Part shown: one piece after another, positions 35,331-44,952 of the stretch
Layout of the letters: every line of letters begins with the position of its first letter
Position numbering within the stretch: position 1 is the first letter of the stretch
Position numbers and translations under genes: made by a program
Notes under the pieces: model-generated
What the model was told of the DNA's origin: nothing
What the model saw: the letters and a program-made list of their open reading frames with translations, nothing else
Database searches by the model: none
NCBI RefSeq assembly: GCF_018417595.1
Contig: NZ_CP070982.1
Coordinates: 2,996,001-3,060,000 of the forward strand
Origin: Pseudomonas entomophila
GTDB lineage: Bacteria; Pseudomonadota; Gammaproteobacteria; Pseudomonadales; Pseudomonadaceae
DNA: 64,000 bases
Direction of reading: 5' to 3'

Positions 35331-36268
35331 TACTCGCCAAACTGCTCGAGGAAATCCACCGCCGGCACGAAGAACAAGCCACCAGTGACCGCACGGCTGA
35401 AATCGAGCAGGCGATCGTAGTTGCCCGGTGGCTTACCGACGAACATGTTCTCCAGCATCTGCTCGATCGGCGCGGGCGAGCGGGCATAGCCGATGAAATA
35501 AGTACCGAACTCACCGGCACCCGGGCGGCCAAATGGCATGTTGTCGCGCAGTATCTTGATCTCCTTGCCGTCTTCTTCGAGTGTGGTCAGCGAGCTGTGT
35601 GAACAACTGGGCTTCACATCATCGTCCAATTCGATATCGGACAATTTGGTGCGGCCGATAATGAGTTCCTGCTCGGTGGTGGACAACTTCTCCCAGCCCG
35701 CCATGTCATGCAGGTACTTCTGCACCAGTACATAACTGCCGCCGGTAAATTCAGGGTCTTCATTACCGACCAGGGTGAACTTCTCCACTTCCCGCGGGCC
35801 CGGGTTCTCGGTGCCATCGACGAAGCCGATGATGCTGCGCATGTCGAAATAACGGAAACCCTGGACCTCATCGACCACCGTCACCGCTGAACCCAGGCGC
35901 TTGATCAGTTGCGACGCCAGTTCGAAACACAAGTCCATGTGTTCGGCACGAATGTGCAGCAGCAGATCGCCCGGTGTGGCGACGGCAACGCGCTCGCCCT
36001 CGCCAAACTCCCGAAAACCGTGCAAGCCAGCGGGTTTCGGTAGCCCGAACAGCCCTTCCCATACCCTGTCGGCGAAACCGATGACGCAGGAAAGATTGCC
36101 TGACGGCACGCGCTTGCCCACGGAACGCACCAGGGCAGCGATATCGCCACACAGCCCTCGCACGCGGTCACGGCTGTCATCACCGGAGTTGAGCGTTGCC
36201 ACCAGGAAGATCGCGCTACGGGTGATCGGGCTATCGACCGCCTGGGGCTCTGTTGCGTTGTCGTCCAT
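35330..36268 (-). CDS. DyP-type heme peroxidase (class B, YfeX-like)
   Basis: A 312-residue dye-decolorising peroxidase. The GFVDGTENP motif carries the catalytic aspartate D151, and the probable proximal heme histidine is H224 in SCSHSS. The arginine of the distal pocket is expected in RDNMPFG (R241). Class B enzymes are cytoplasmic or encapsulated and oxidise dyes, lignin-like phenols or Mn(II) with hydrogen peroxide. No encapsulin gene is adjacent. Confidence 0.9.
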   Translation of the reverse strand: MDDNATEPQAVDSPITRSAIFLVATLNSGDDSRDRVRGLCGDIAALVRSVGKRVPSGNLSCVIGFADRVWEGLFGLPKPAGLHGFREFGEGERVAVATPGDLLLHIRAEHMDLCFELASQLIKRLGSAVTVVDEVQGFRYFDMRSIIGFVDGTENPGPREVEKFTLVGNEDPEFTGGSYVLVQKYLHDMAGWEKLSTTEQELIIGRTKLSDIELDDDVKPSCSHSSLTTLEEDGKEIKILRDNMPFGRPGAGEFGTYFIGYARSPAPIEQMLENMFVGKPPGNYDRLLDFSRAVTGGLFFVPAVDFLEQFGE

Positions 36269-36577
36269 ATAATGCGCACCTTCTTATACAGGCTCATGTG
36301 AAGTCATGTTATTGCCAGCAAGACAACTAGCGGAATAACATCACGGCCTGTGTGGTATAGCACAGTTTATCCTCGAACAATGCCCTCATAGATGACATCT
36401 ATCGGTCGATCCAGCCTATCGATTTGACTGCGTCAATTTGCCCCAGATAATGAGCGACGCTTTGCTGAAGTTACCGCCAAGTCCGCCTGCCCGTACCTGA
36501 GCTGTTCCTACCCCTATAAATATGACCCACGGCCTGCCCATCGACCGTGCCTGTGTCCCTGCGTCCGAGTTGTTGAA
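36269..36577. other. Intergenic region upstream of the FNT gene
   Basis: A 309-bp gap between divergent genes. It contains a TATAAATATG stretch about 50 bp before the FNT start, which could be a -10 region, and a short TTGAC-TGC-GTCAA dyad near 36423. The dyad lacks the Anr spacing. Nothing coding is seen. Confidence 0.5.
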
Positions 36578-37366
36578 ATGTCTGTCAATGCCCCCTCCCA
36601 GATCACCGAACTGGTCATCGAAGCCGGTGCCAAGAAGGCCCACCTCCCTACCCGCGCGACCTTGATCCTCGGGTTCCTGGCGGGTGCGTTCATCTCCCTC
36701 GGGTTCCTGCTGGCGATCCATGTCAGCACGATGATCCCGGGGCCCTGGGCGTCGTTCGGCACCCTGCTGGGCGCTGCGGTGTTCCCCATCGGCCTGATCC
36801 TGGTGATCCTGGCAGGCGGTGAACTGTTGACCGGCAACATGATGAGCCTGCCGCTGGCGATGTTCGCCGGGCGCATCCGCCCCGGCGCGGTCGCCCGCAA
36901 CTGGCTGCTGGTGACCTTGGCCAACCTGCTGGGCGCGCTGTTCGTGGCCTATTGCTTCGGGCACCTGCTGGGGCTGGCCGAAGGGCCCTACCTGAGCAAG
37001 ACCCTCGCGGCGGCGACCAGCAAGGTCAGCGCCGATTTCCTGCATGCCTTCATTTCCGGTATCGGCTGCAACTGGCTGGTGTGCCTGGCGGTGTGGTTGT
37101 CGTACGCCAGCCGCGAGGTCAGCGGCAAGATCCTCGGGATCTGGTTCCCGATCATGGCCTTCGTCGCCATCGGCTTCCAGCACGTGGTGGCGAACATGTT
37201 CCTGATTCCGGCGGCGATCTTCGCCGGCTACCTGAGCTGGGGCCAGCTGGTGCAGAACCTGGCAGCGGTGTTCCTCGGCAATGCGGTGGGCGGCGCGATC
37301 TTCGTGGGCCTGGCCTATTACGTTTCCTACGCCGTCCCGGCCCAGGAGCAAGCGCTCGAACGCTAA
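36578..37366 (+). CDS. Formate/nitrite transporter (FNT) family channel
   Basis: A 262-residue membrane protein with six hydrophobic helices and the FNT signature regions GGELLTGNM (about 80-88) and SGIGCNWLVCLAVW (about 158-172). FNT proteins are pentameric channels for formate, nitrite, hydrosulfide or small organic anions; the substrate cannot be told apart here. The last 4 bp overlap the end of the convergent FAD enzyme gene. Confidence 0.9.
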   Translation: MSVNAPSQITELVIEAGAKKAHLPTRATLILGFLAGAFISLGFLLAIHVSTMIPGPWASFGTLLGAAVFPIGLILVILAGGELLTGNMMSLPLAMFAGRIRPGAVARNWLLVTLANLLGALFVAYCFGHLLGLAEGPYLSKTLAAATSKVSADFLHAFISGIGCNWLVCLAVWLSYASREVSGKILGIWFPIMAFVAIGFQHVVANMFLIPAAIFAGYLSWGQLVQNLAAVFLGNAVGGAIFVGLAYYVSYAVPAQEQALER

Positions 37367-38670
37367 CCCCGTAGGAGCCGGCCCTGCTCGGCCAACCAGC
37401 GCTTGAGCATCCAGCGCTGCTGTTCAGAATAGGTAGCCAGGTAGTCGTCCACGCGTTGCCCAGCCTTGACGGCCCGTACCACCGGCGCCAACTCGATGCC
37501 CTGCAGGTGCCAGATACCCAGCGGCTGGTCCGCCGTGACCACCACCTGCGCCTCTTCCACCAGCGCGTCACGCAACACCGGCCGGGACTCGACCCGCACG
37601 CTGTCCCAGTTCGCCGGCACATGGATCGGCTGTGCGTCCGGCCACGCACTGCGCCGTGCCCAGAATGGCGCAGCGGCCCGTGATCGCTCCTGGGCATGGA
37701 AGTCCCGACCGATCCGGGCAAAACGCATGAACAATTGCTCGATACGAGACTGGTGGAAACGCCGTGCCAACTCGGCGCGCGCCGGGTGCTGGAGCAAGGT
37801 GTTGATCACCCCGGGCGCCTGCAAGGCCGACGACAGCGACTGGAAGATCCCGTTGCCCGACAGCGGGTCGACCGCCATCGCCGCATCGCCAACCCGCAAC
37901 CAATCCTTGCCACAGCAGTCGCCCGCCAGGATCGCCGTGCTGCTGCGCGCATGAACGCTGGCCGGCGCCAGGGCCTGCTCGTCGAACAGCTGGGCAACCA
38001 GCGCCGAACGCCGCCGACGCTCGGCGCAGTAGTCAGCCAGCGCCGCCTTGCCCGGCAGCCCGGCCGTCGCCGCGTCCAGGGTGACCTGCCAGTAGCAGCG
38101 ACCATCGGCCAGGCGCGCCATCCACGCCCAGCCATCGTCCAGGCTCTCCACCGCCGACGCGGGCAAGCCGGGCGCGGATTGCCAGGCATTGAGCAGGCTC
38201 ACCGTCTCCGGGCCGCGCACCCGCCCGTCGGCCAGCGGCGCCTGGCGGCCACGGGCCTCGACCAGGAAATCGGCGTGCAACATCTGGCCGTCATCCAGGC
38301 GTACCTGGTGAACTGCATCAACGAGCACTTCGCGAACCCGGCCCTCGATCAGCGTGACGCCCGCACGGTGCAAATCATCACGCAGGGCCTGGTCGAACCG
38401 CTGGCGGTCGAGCAGGAACTCCTGGTTCAGCCGCAGTTGCTCGCCATTCCAATGCACCTGCCGTTCGGCCGGGGTGGTGGCCTGCGCCAGGGCGGCGCCC
38501 AGGCCTGCATGGCGCAAGCCCTCCAGGACCCGTTGCGAAACGCCTTCGAGCGCGGCGAAGCGGCGCCAGTCGGACACCACCGTCACCGGGTAGCCCAAGC
38601 GCCGCAGGCCCAAGGCCGTCGCCGCGCCGGCAGGCCCCGCACCGAGCACGAGGATGGGTTGTTCACTCAT
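37363..38670 (-). CDS. qhpG: FAD-dependent monooxygenase, QhpG-like
   Basis: A 435-residue flavoprotein. The N-terminal dinucleotide motif is GAGPAGAATALGL (about 9-21), and the second FAD motif RVGDAAMAVDPLSGNG (about 270-285) is typical of halogenase/LodB/QhpG enzymes. QhpG hydroxylates the tryptophan that becomes the CTQ cofactor of quinohemoprotein amine dehydrogenase. The assignment rests on gene order with a QhpE-like protease and QhpF-like exporter. A halogenase- or LodB-like role is the alternative. The start overlaps the protease stop. Confidence 0.68.
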   Translation of the reverse strand: MSEQPILVLGAGPAGAATALGLRRLGYPVTVVSDWRRFAALEGVSQRVLEGLRHAGLGAALAQATTPAERQVHWNGEQLRLNQEFLLDRQRFDQALRDDLHRAGVTLIEGRVREVLVDAVHQVRLDDGQMLHADFLVEARGRQAPLADGRVRGPETVSLLNAWQSAPGLPASAVESLDDGWAWMARLADGRCYWQVTLDAATAGLPGKAALADYCAERRRRSALVAQLFDEQALAPASVHARSSTAILAGDCCGKDWLRVGDAAMAVDPLSGNGIFQSLSSALQAPGVINTLLQHPARAELARRFHQSRIEQLFMRFARIGRDFHAQERSRAAAPFWARRSAWPDAQPIHVPANWDSVRVESRPVLRDALVEEAQVVVTADQPLGIWHLQGIELAPVVRAVKAGQRVDDYLATYSEQQRWMLKRWLAEQGRLLRG

Positions 38671-39334
38671 CCGCCAGGCCCTTGCGCTCAGGACCACTGA
38701 ACGCCGCATGGGCTTTCAGCCATTGGAACAGCGCGACGCGATCCAGCCCTGGCCTGTCGTGCAGCAACGCCGCGATGCGCCCGGACAACGCGGCACAGGC
38801 CTGGCTCGCACCCGCGCCATCCGCCATACCGACAAAGGCGCCGAAGTCGGCCTGGGCGGTGCCCAGCCACGACCATTGGCCAGGTGCGCAACGCGCATCG
38901 CCGGTAACCCGTACCACCCCAGGGTAGCTGGCCGGATACACCGCCGCACCCCGTGCCGGGCTCGAGGCACAGAGCAGCACGCCGGCCGCCTGGGCGGCGG
39001 CACAGGCCTGGCGCAGCACCGGACGGTCCTGGTGCAGCCCCAGGCTCAGGTTGATCACGCTCGCGCCCTCCTCCACCAGCCACAGCAGCGCCGCAGCCAC
39101 CTGCAGGGCGCTGGTGCTCCATTGTTGGGTAAACACCTGCGCCATCATCAAAGGGACTGCGCCGGCCTCGGCGCGAATGCGCTCGATCACGGCGCTGCCA
39201 TGGCCGAGCGCGTCCGGTTGGGCCTCGCCTTCCTGAAGCAGGCCGCCCTCCAGCCAGAACCGTCGCGCAGCGCACAACGACTGCCCCGCCAGGCAACCGC
39301 TGTCGACCACGCCAATACGCAACTCACGGGGCAT
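38663..39334 (-). CDS. qhpE: Subtilisin-like serine protease, QhpE-like
   Basis: A small 223-residue S8 peptidase lacking signal and pro-peptides. The triad is visible as D11 (VVDSG), H45 (GHGSA) and S178 (GASQA). QhpE removes the leader peptide of the crosslinked QhpC subunit in the cytoplasm. It overlaps both neighbours (11 bp with the ABC gene, 8 bp with the FAD gene), which indicates tight coexpression. Confidence 0.72.
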   Translation of the reverse strand: MPRELRIGVVDSGCLAGQSLCAARRFWLEGGLLQEGEAQPDALGHGSAVIERIRAEAGAVPLMMAQVFTQQWSTSALQVAAALLWLVEEGASVINLSLGLHQDRPVLRQACAAAQAAGVLLCASSPARGAAVYPASYPGVVRVTGDARCAPGQWSWLGTAQADFGAFVGMADGAGASQACAALSGRIAALLHDRPGLDRVALFQWLKAHAAFSGPERKGLADE

Positions 39335-41051
39335 TGTCGATGGGCTCCTTGGCAAGCAGCCGGCCGTCGCGCAGTTCCAGGTGCAGGTCGGCATCGGCCA
39401 GGGTCGAGGCACGGTGGCTGATGAGGATTCGCGTGCGGCCGACGAAAAGCTGATCGATGGCAGCGATGACTTCGCGTTCGGTGGCTTCGTCCACCGCCGA
39501 GGTGGCCTCGTCGAGCACCAGGATCGCCGGCTGCTGCAACAGTGCTCGGGCGATGGCGATACGCTGCTTCTGCCCTCCGGAAAGTTGCTGGCCGCGCTCG
39601 CCGAGCAGCCCGTCCAGGCCCAGCGGCAGGCTTTCCAGCAAGCTGTCCAGACGGGTCAGGCGCACCACTTCCTGCAGTTGTGCGCGGGTGGCCTGCGGGG
39701 TGCTGTAGGCCAGGTTGTGGGCCAGGGTGCCACGGAACAGCACGATATCCTGGCTGACCACGACGATGCGCCGGCGCAGCGCTTGCAGGTCGAGCTCGCG
39801 CAGGTCGACGCCGTCAAGCAGGATGCGCCCCTCCTGGGGGTCGTAGAACCGTTGCAACAGGTCGATCAGGGTTGACTTGCCGACGCCCGAGGCGCCGCTG
39901 ATGGCGATTTTGCGGCCACCCGGCAGCCGCACGTCGACACCCTGGAGCACGCCGCCCTGGCGCTGGTCGTGGGCGAACCGCACACGCTCCAGGCGCAGCT
40001 CGCCGGGGCCATCGGGGATAGGCCGCGGCGCGTCGGTTTCCCGCACCGCCAGTGGCTCTCGCTTGAGCTCCATGACCCGCCCCAGGCTGACGGCCATGCG
40101 CTGCACCGCGACATACAATCCCAGCAGGCTCTGCACTGGCCCCACGGCCATGCCCAGGTAAGTGGAGAACGCAATCAGGGCACCCAGCTGCCAGGTGCCC
40201 TGGATCACCCACCAACCACCGACCAGAAAGGCGCAGGCACGGCACCAGGACGTCAGCGTGCCGGGTACCGCCTGGGTGACGAACTCGGTGAGCTGCACCT
40301 TGAGCAGCTGGCTCATGTAGCCCTGCCCCAGGCCCTCCAGGCGCTCGGCCTCGCGCGGTTGCTGGCCGGACGCCTGGATGAACTTCATCGCCGGCAGGGT
40401 CTCGACCAGGAATGACGAGACATCCGCCGAGCGCTCGCGCAGGCTGCGCACTTGCCGTTCGACCTTGCGCCGCATCCAGCGCAGCCACAACACTTCCAGC
40501 GGGATCAGCAACGCCAGCAGCAGCGACAGTTGCCAGGACAGCATCAGCATCAGGGCCACCGCGCCCACCAGCCCGATCACCGCCGACACCGCCGAGAACA
40601 GCGAGTCCACGGCAAAGCGCTGGATCTCGGCGACATCGCCGTCCAGCCGCGAGAGGATGTCGCCGGTGCGACGCTGGCCATAGAAGGTCGGCGACAGTTG
40701 TTGCAGGTGCCGGTACAGGTCGTCGCGCAGGGCGAACAGGATGCGCCCGGACAGCCGGGTGTGCAGGTAGCGGTTGATACCTGACAGCAGCGTGCCGAGC
40801 AGGCCGGCGGCGATCATGATCGCCGCCATGTGCCAGAGCGTCTGGTAGTCGCGAGCCAGCAGCCCTTCGTCGATCAGGGTCTTGACCAGCCAGGGCTGCA
40901 CCAGCACCAGCAACGAGGCTGCGAAGGATAGCGCCAACAGCACGCCGATGGCCCGCCCCTGCGGGCGCACGAAACCGTACAGCCAGGCCAGCGCCTGGCG
41001 CATCAGCGCGGGGTCGCTCGACTCGATCAGCCGTGAGAACAATCCTCCCAT
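39324..41051 (-). CDS. qhpF: ABC exporter (permease-ATPase fusion), QhpF-like
   Basis: A 575-residue half-transporter: six transmembrane helices (about 30-310), then an ATPase domain with Walker A SGASGVGKST (about 382-391), signature QLSGGQKQR (about 483) and Walker B ILVLDEATSA (about 505). QhpF is thought to export the crosslinked gamma subunit of amine dehydrogenase to the periplasm. Alone it could equally be a generic lipid or peptide exporter; the neighbours decide. Confidence 0.75.
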   Translation of the reverse strand: MGGLFSRLIESSDPALMRQALAWLYGFVRPQGRAIGVLLALSFAASLLVLVQPWLVKTLIDEGLLARDYQTLWHMAAIMIAAGLLGTLLSGINRYLHTRLSGRILFALRDDLYRHLQQLSPTFYGQRRTGDILSRLDGDVAEIQRFAVDSLFSAVSAVIGLVGAVALMLMLSWQLSLLLALLIPLEVLWLRWMRRKVERQVRSLRERSADVSSFLVETLPAMKFIQASGQQPREAERLEGLGQGYMSQLLKVQLTEFVTQAVPGTLTSWCRACAFLVGGWWVIQGTWQLGALIAFSTYLGMAVGPVQSLLGLYVAVQRMAVSLGRVMELKREPLAVRETDAPRPIPDGPGELRLERVRFAHDQRQGGVLQGVDVRLPGGRKIAISGASGVGKSTLIDLLQRFYDPQEGRILLDGVDLRELDLQALRRRIVVVSQDIVLFRGTLAHNLAYSTPQATRAQLQEVVRLTRLDSLLESLPLGLDGLLGERGQQLSGGQKQRIAIARALLQQPAILVLDEATSAVDEATEREVIAAIDQLFVGRTRILISHRASTLADADLHLELRDGRLLAKEPIDNAP

Positions 41052-41054
41052 CGC

Positions 41055-42968
<1,914 letters not shown>

Positions 42969-43585
42969 TGCGTGCTCCAGTTGTGCCCTGGTCAGGCAGG
43001 GCAACGGGCATCGGATTTTTTGGCAGTGTGCGTCAGAAATGGTCGAGAGTCATCAGGTGCATGCCGAGAGAGATGCAGCGCCTATCAGACCGAGCGCCGC
43101 CCGCGCGGCGCATCGCGGATGAATCCGCTCCTACATTTGTTGCAACGTGGCCATGACCGATAGGCCATGGTTGTTCGCCTTGTTGGTTCGACGCGGTCTT
43201 TCGGCTGGCGCTACCGACTCCCCACCTGACTCACGCCTTGCGCCAGGGCTGACAACCATGGCCTCACAGGTGCGGTACGTTGCAACCGATGTAGGAGCGG
43301 ATTCATCCGCGATGCGCCGCGCGGGCGGCGCTCGATCTCACAGCCGCAAAAAATCTATCGACGGACCCTTGCCGCCATCACGCAATCTCCCCAAGTACGC
43401 CTGGCACCATTCCCCAATCCTGGGTCTACTTGCCCACCTGCAATACCTTGCCGGGCGATCCAGCACAACGCTGAAACCATTGCCCCAGAGCCTCGAAACC
43501 GCCCCCAAGAAAACCTGGCACAACTGTTGCCGACTCCTCCCCAGACGCCCCATCCCCTGGGCCCGTTCGCAGGAGGAAGCGAGTC
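42969..43585. other. 617-bp intergenic region with nested inverted repeats
   Basis: This lies between the divergent sigma-54 activator and the secreted-protein operon. It holds an outer REP pair and two inner inverted-repeat pairs (see 43087-43339). Nothing coding is supported from 43340 to 43585 beyond the leader of the next operon; an AGGAGGAAG ribosome site lies just before 43586. Confidence 0.6.
43087..43339. repeat. 253-bp mosaic inverted repeat built on a REP pair
   Basis: From outside in: inverted REP units (43087-43136 and 43290-43339), then TTGCAACGT/ACGTTGCAA (43140-43148 and 43277-43285), then AGGCCATGGTTGT/ACAACCATGGCCT (43162-43174 and 43252-43264) around a central loop of about 77 bp. 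The spacing of the pairs is nearly symmetrical. Confidence 0.75.
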
Positions 43586-44932
43586 ATGCATCGACCCAAA
43601 CCCCATCCGCTGGCCGTGGCGATCTTCGCCGGCCTGCTCCAGCTCCCGGCCCAGGCTGCGCTGTACGCGGTCGACAGCGGGCCCTACACCCTGCCCAACG
43701 GCAAGTTCCCGGCCTGGTTCCAGGACAGCCATGGCCGCACCCTCGACCTGTGCCTGTCCAAGGCCGTGAGCTCACGGGTGGCCGGTGCCCCCGGCGCGCC
43801 GTCGTACATGTGCACGCTGCTGCCCACCCCCGGGGTGTTCGACGACACCCAGCCCATCGTCTTCCCCAGCAACTTCCCCGACGAAGCGTTCTGGTTCACC
43901 GCCGACGCCGCGCTCGTCGACGCCGCCCGCGGCATCGACCTGGGCTACGTCTCGGCCATCGAGGCGGCGTTCAGCGCCGAGGAGCCGGTGGATGGCGACC
44001 AGGTCAGCTTCGCCCGGGTGCGCATCCGCGTCGATGTGCCGGTGGCCGGCACCTACGTGATCACCCACCCCTATGGCGTGGAGGTGTTCGACGTGCAAAC
44101 CCCGGGGCGCCGGGCAATCAACATGACCCGCGATATCGGCATTGGCTCGCCGGGTGACCATACCGGTGCGCTCAAAGGCGATATCGGGCCGTTCCTGCGC
44201 AGCGTCAACGGCCCCTACACCGAGACCAACCCCAGCAACGGCGCCAGCGAGCGCTTCGTCGGCGACCCGAACCTGTCGGAGCCGGTCACCGGCAGCCCGT
44301 TCAACACCAACTTCGTGCGCATCGAAGGCCCCAACGGCCTCGACCTGCGCACCGAGCTGTTCGCAGTGTCCGGCAAGCTGTCCACGGTCACCCGCCCCAC
44401 CCCGTTGATCCCGCAGCGCAGCACCTATTCGCGGCACACCGAGAACGGCGACCTGCGCGCCCAGCAGGACGTGTTCGTGATGGCGCCCCCCGCGCCGGCC
44501 ACGGTGACGCTGTCCAGCCAGAACCCGGCGCTGCCACTCGGTGAAGCCAACGGCACCGGCGCCTGGTACGGCCAGTCAGTGCTCAACCCGACCCTGCCGC
44601 TGACCCTGCAGGTGACCGCCGACAACAGCCTGGCCATCGCCAGCAGCACACCGACCACCACGCCGATGCCGCTGACCGACCTGGTGGTGATCAGCCGTGC
44701 CGAATACAGCCTGGCCAGCGGCCAGCTGACCCTGGTGGCCAGCAGCAGCGACGAGACCAGCCCGCCCGCGCTCACCGCCCGCACCGGCAACGGCACGCTG
44801 ATCGGCAGCCTGAGCGGCAACGGCGCGGTGAAGACCCTGACCACCGGGCTGTCGCCCATCCCGCCGGCCAAGGTGCAGGTCACCAGCGCCAGCGGCGGCA
44901 GCGACAGCGAAGACGTGGTGCTGGTGCCATGA
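43586..44932 (+). CDS. Secreted protein of unknown function, curlin operon (paralogue 1)
   Basis: A 448-residue protein with a signal peptide (cleaved after LPAQA). Its first 270 residues match the start of the next protein closely: both carry VDSGPYT/VDPGPYT, an APGAP(S/A)Y(M/L)CTLLP block, a (N/D)(F/W)P-E-FWF block, ENPVDGDQ, RRAIN(M/I)TRDIGIG and GNLGPFLR. Two cysteines (about 57 and 76) could form a disulfide. I do not recognise the family. Its place directly before csgB- and csgA-like genes suggests a periplasmic or cell-surface partner of the curlin fibre. The stop overlaps the next gene's frame. Confidence 0.85.
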   Translation: MHRPKPHPLAVAIFAGLLQLPAQAALYAVDSGPYTLPNGKFPAWFQDSHGRTLDLCLSKAVSSRVAGAPGAPSYMCTLLPTPGVFDDTQPIVFPSNFPDEAFWFTADAALVDAARGIDLGYVSAIEAAFSAEEPVDGDQVSFARVRIRVDVPVAGTYVITHPYGVEVFDVQTPGRRAINMTRDIGIGSPGDHTGALKGDIGPFLRSVNGPYTETNPSNGASERFVGDPNLSEPVTGSPFNTNFVRIEGPNGLDLRTELFAVSGKLSTVTRPTPLIPQRSTYSRHTENGDLRAQQDVFVMAPPAPATVTLSSQNPALPLGEANGTGAWYGQSVLNPTLPLTLQVTADNSLAIASSTPTTTPMPLTDLVVISRAEYSLASGQLTLVASSSDETSPPALTARTGNGTLIGSLSGNGAVKTLTTGLSPIPPAKVQVTSASGGSDSEDVVLVP

Positions 44933-44952
44933 ACAGATTCCTGGGAGGCAGC

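Noticed and set aside
36420..36435. TTGAC-TGC-GTCAA as an Anr/FNR box before the FNT gene
   Set aside because: The gap is 3 bp instead of the 4 bp of TTGAT-N4-ATCAA, and the half-sites differ at the key position.
37363..41051. Lanthipeptide or bacteriocin export locus
   Set aside because: There is a protease and an exporter, but no precursor peptide or LanB/LanC/LanM enzyme; the FAD enzyme and operon overlaps fit Qhp maturation better.
43147..44157. 336-codon open frame starting before the first secreted protein gene
   Set aside because: It spans REP sequence and then runs out of frame over the real gene; the Arg/Pro/His-rich composition is typical of shadow frames.
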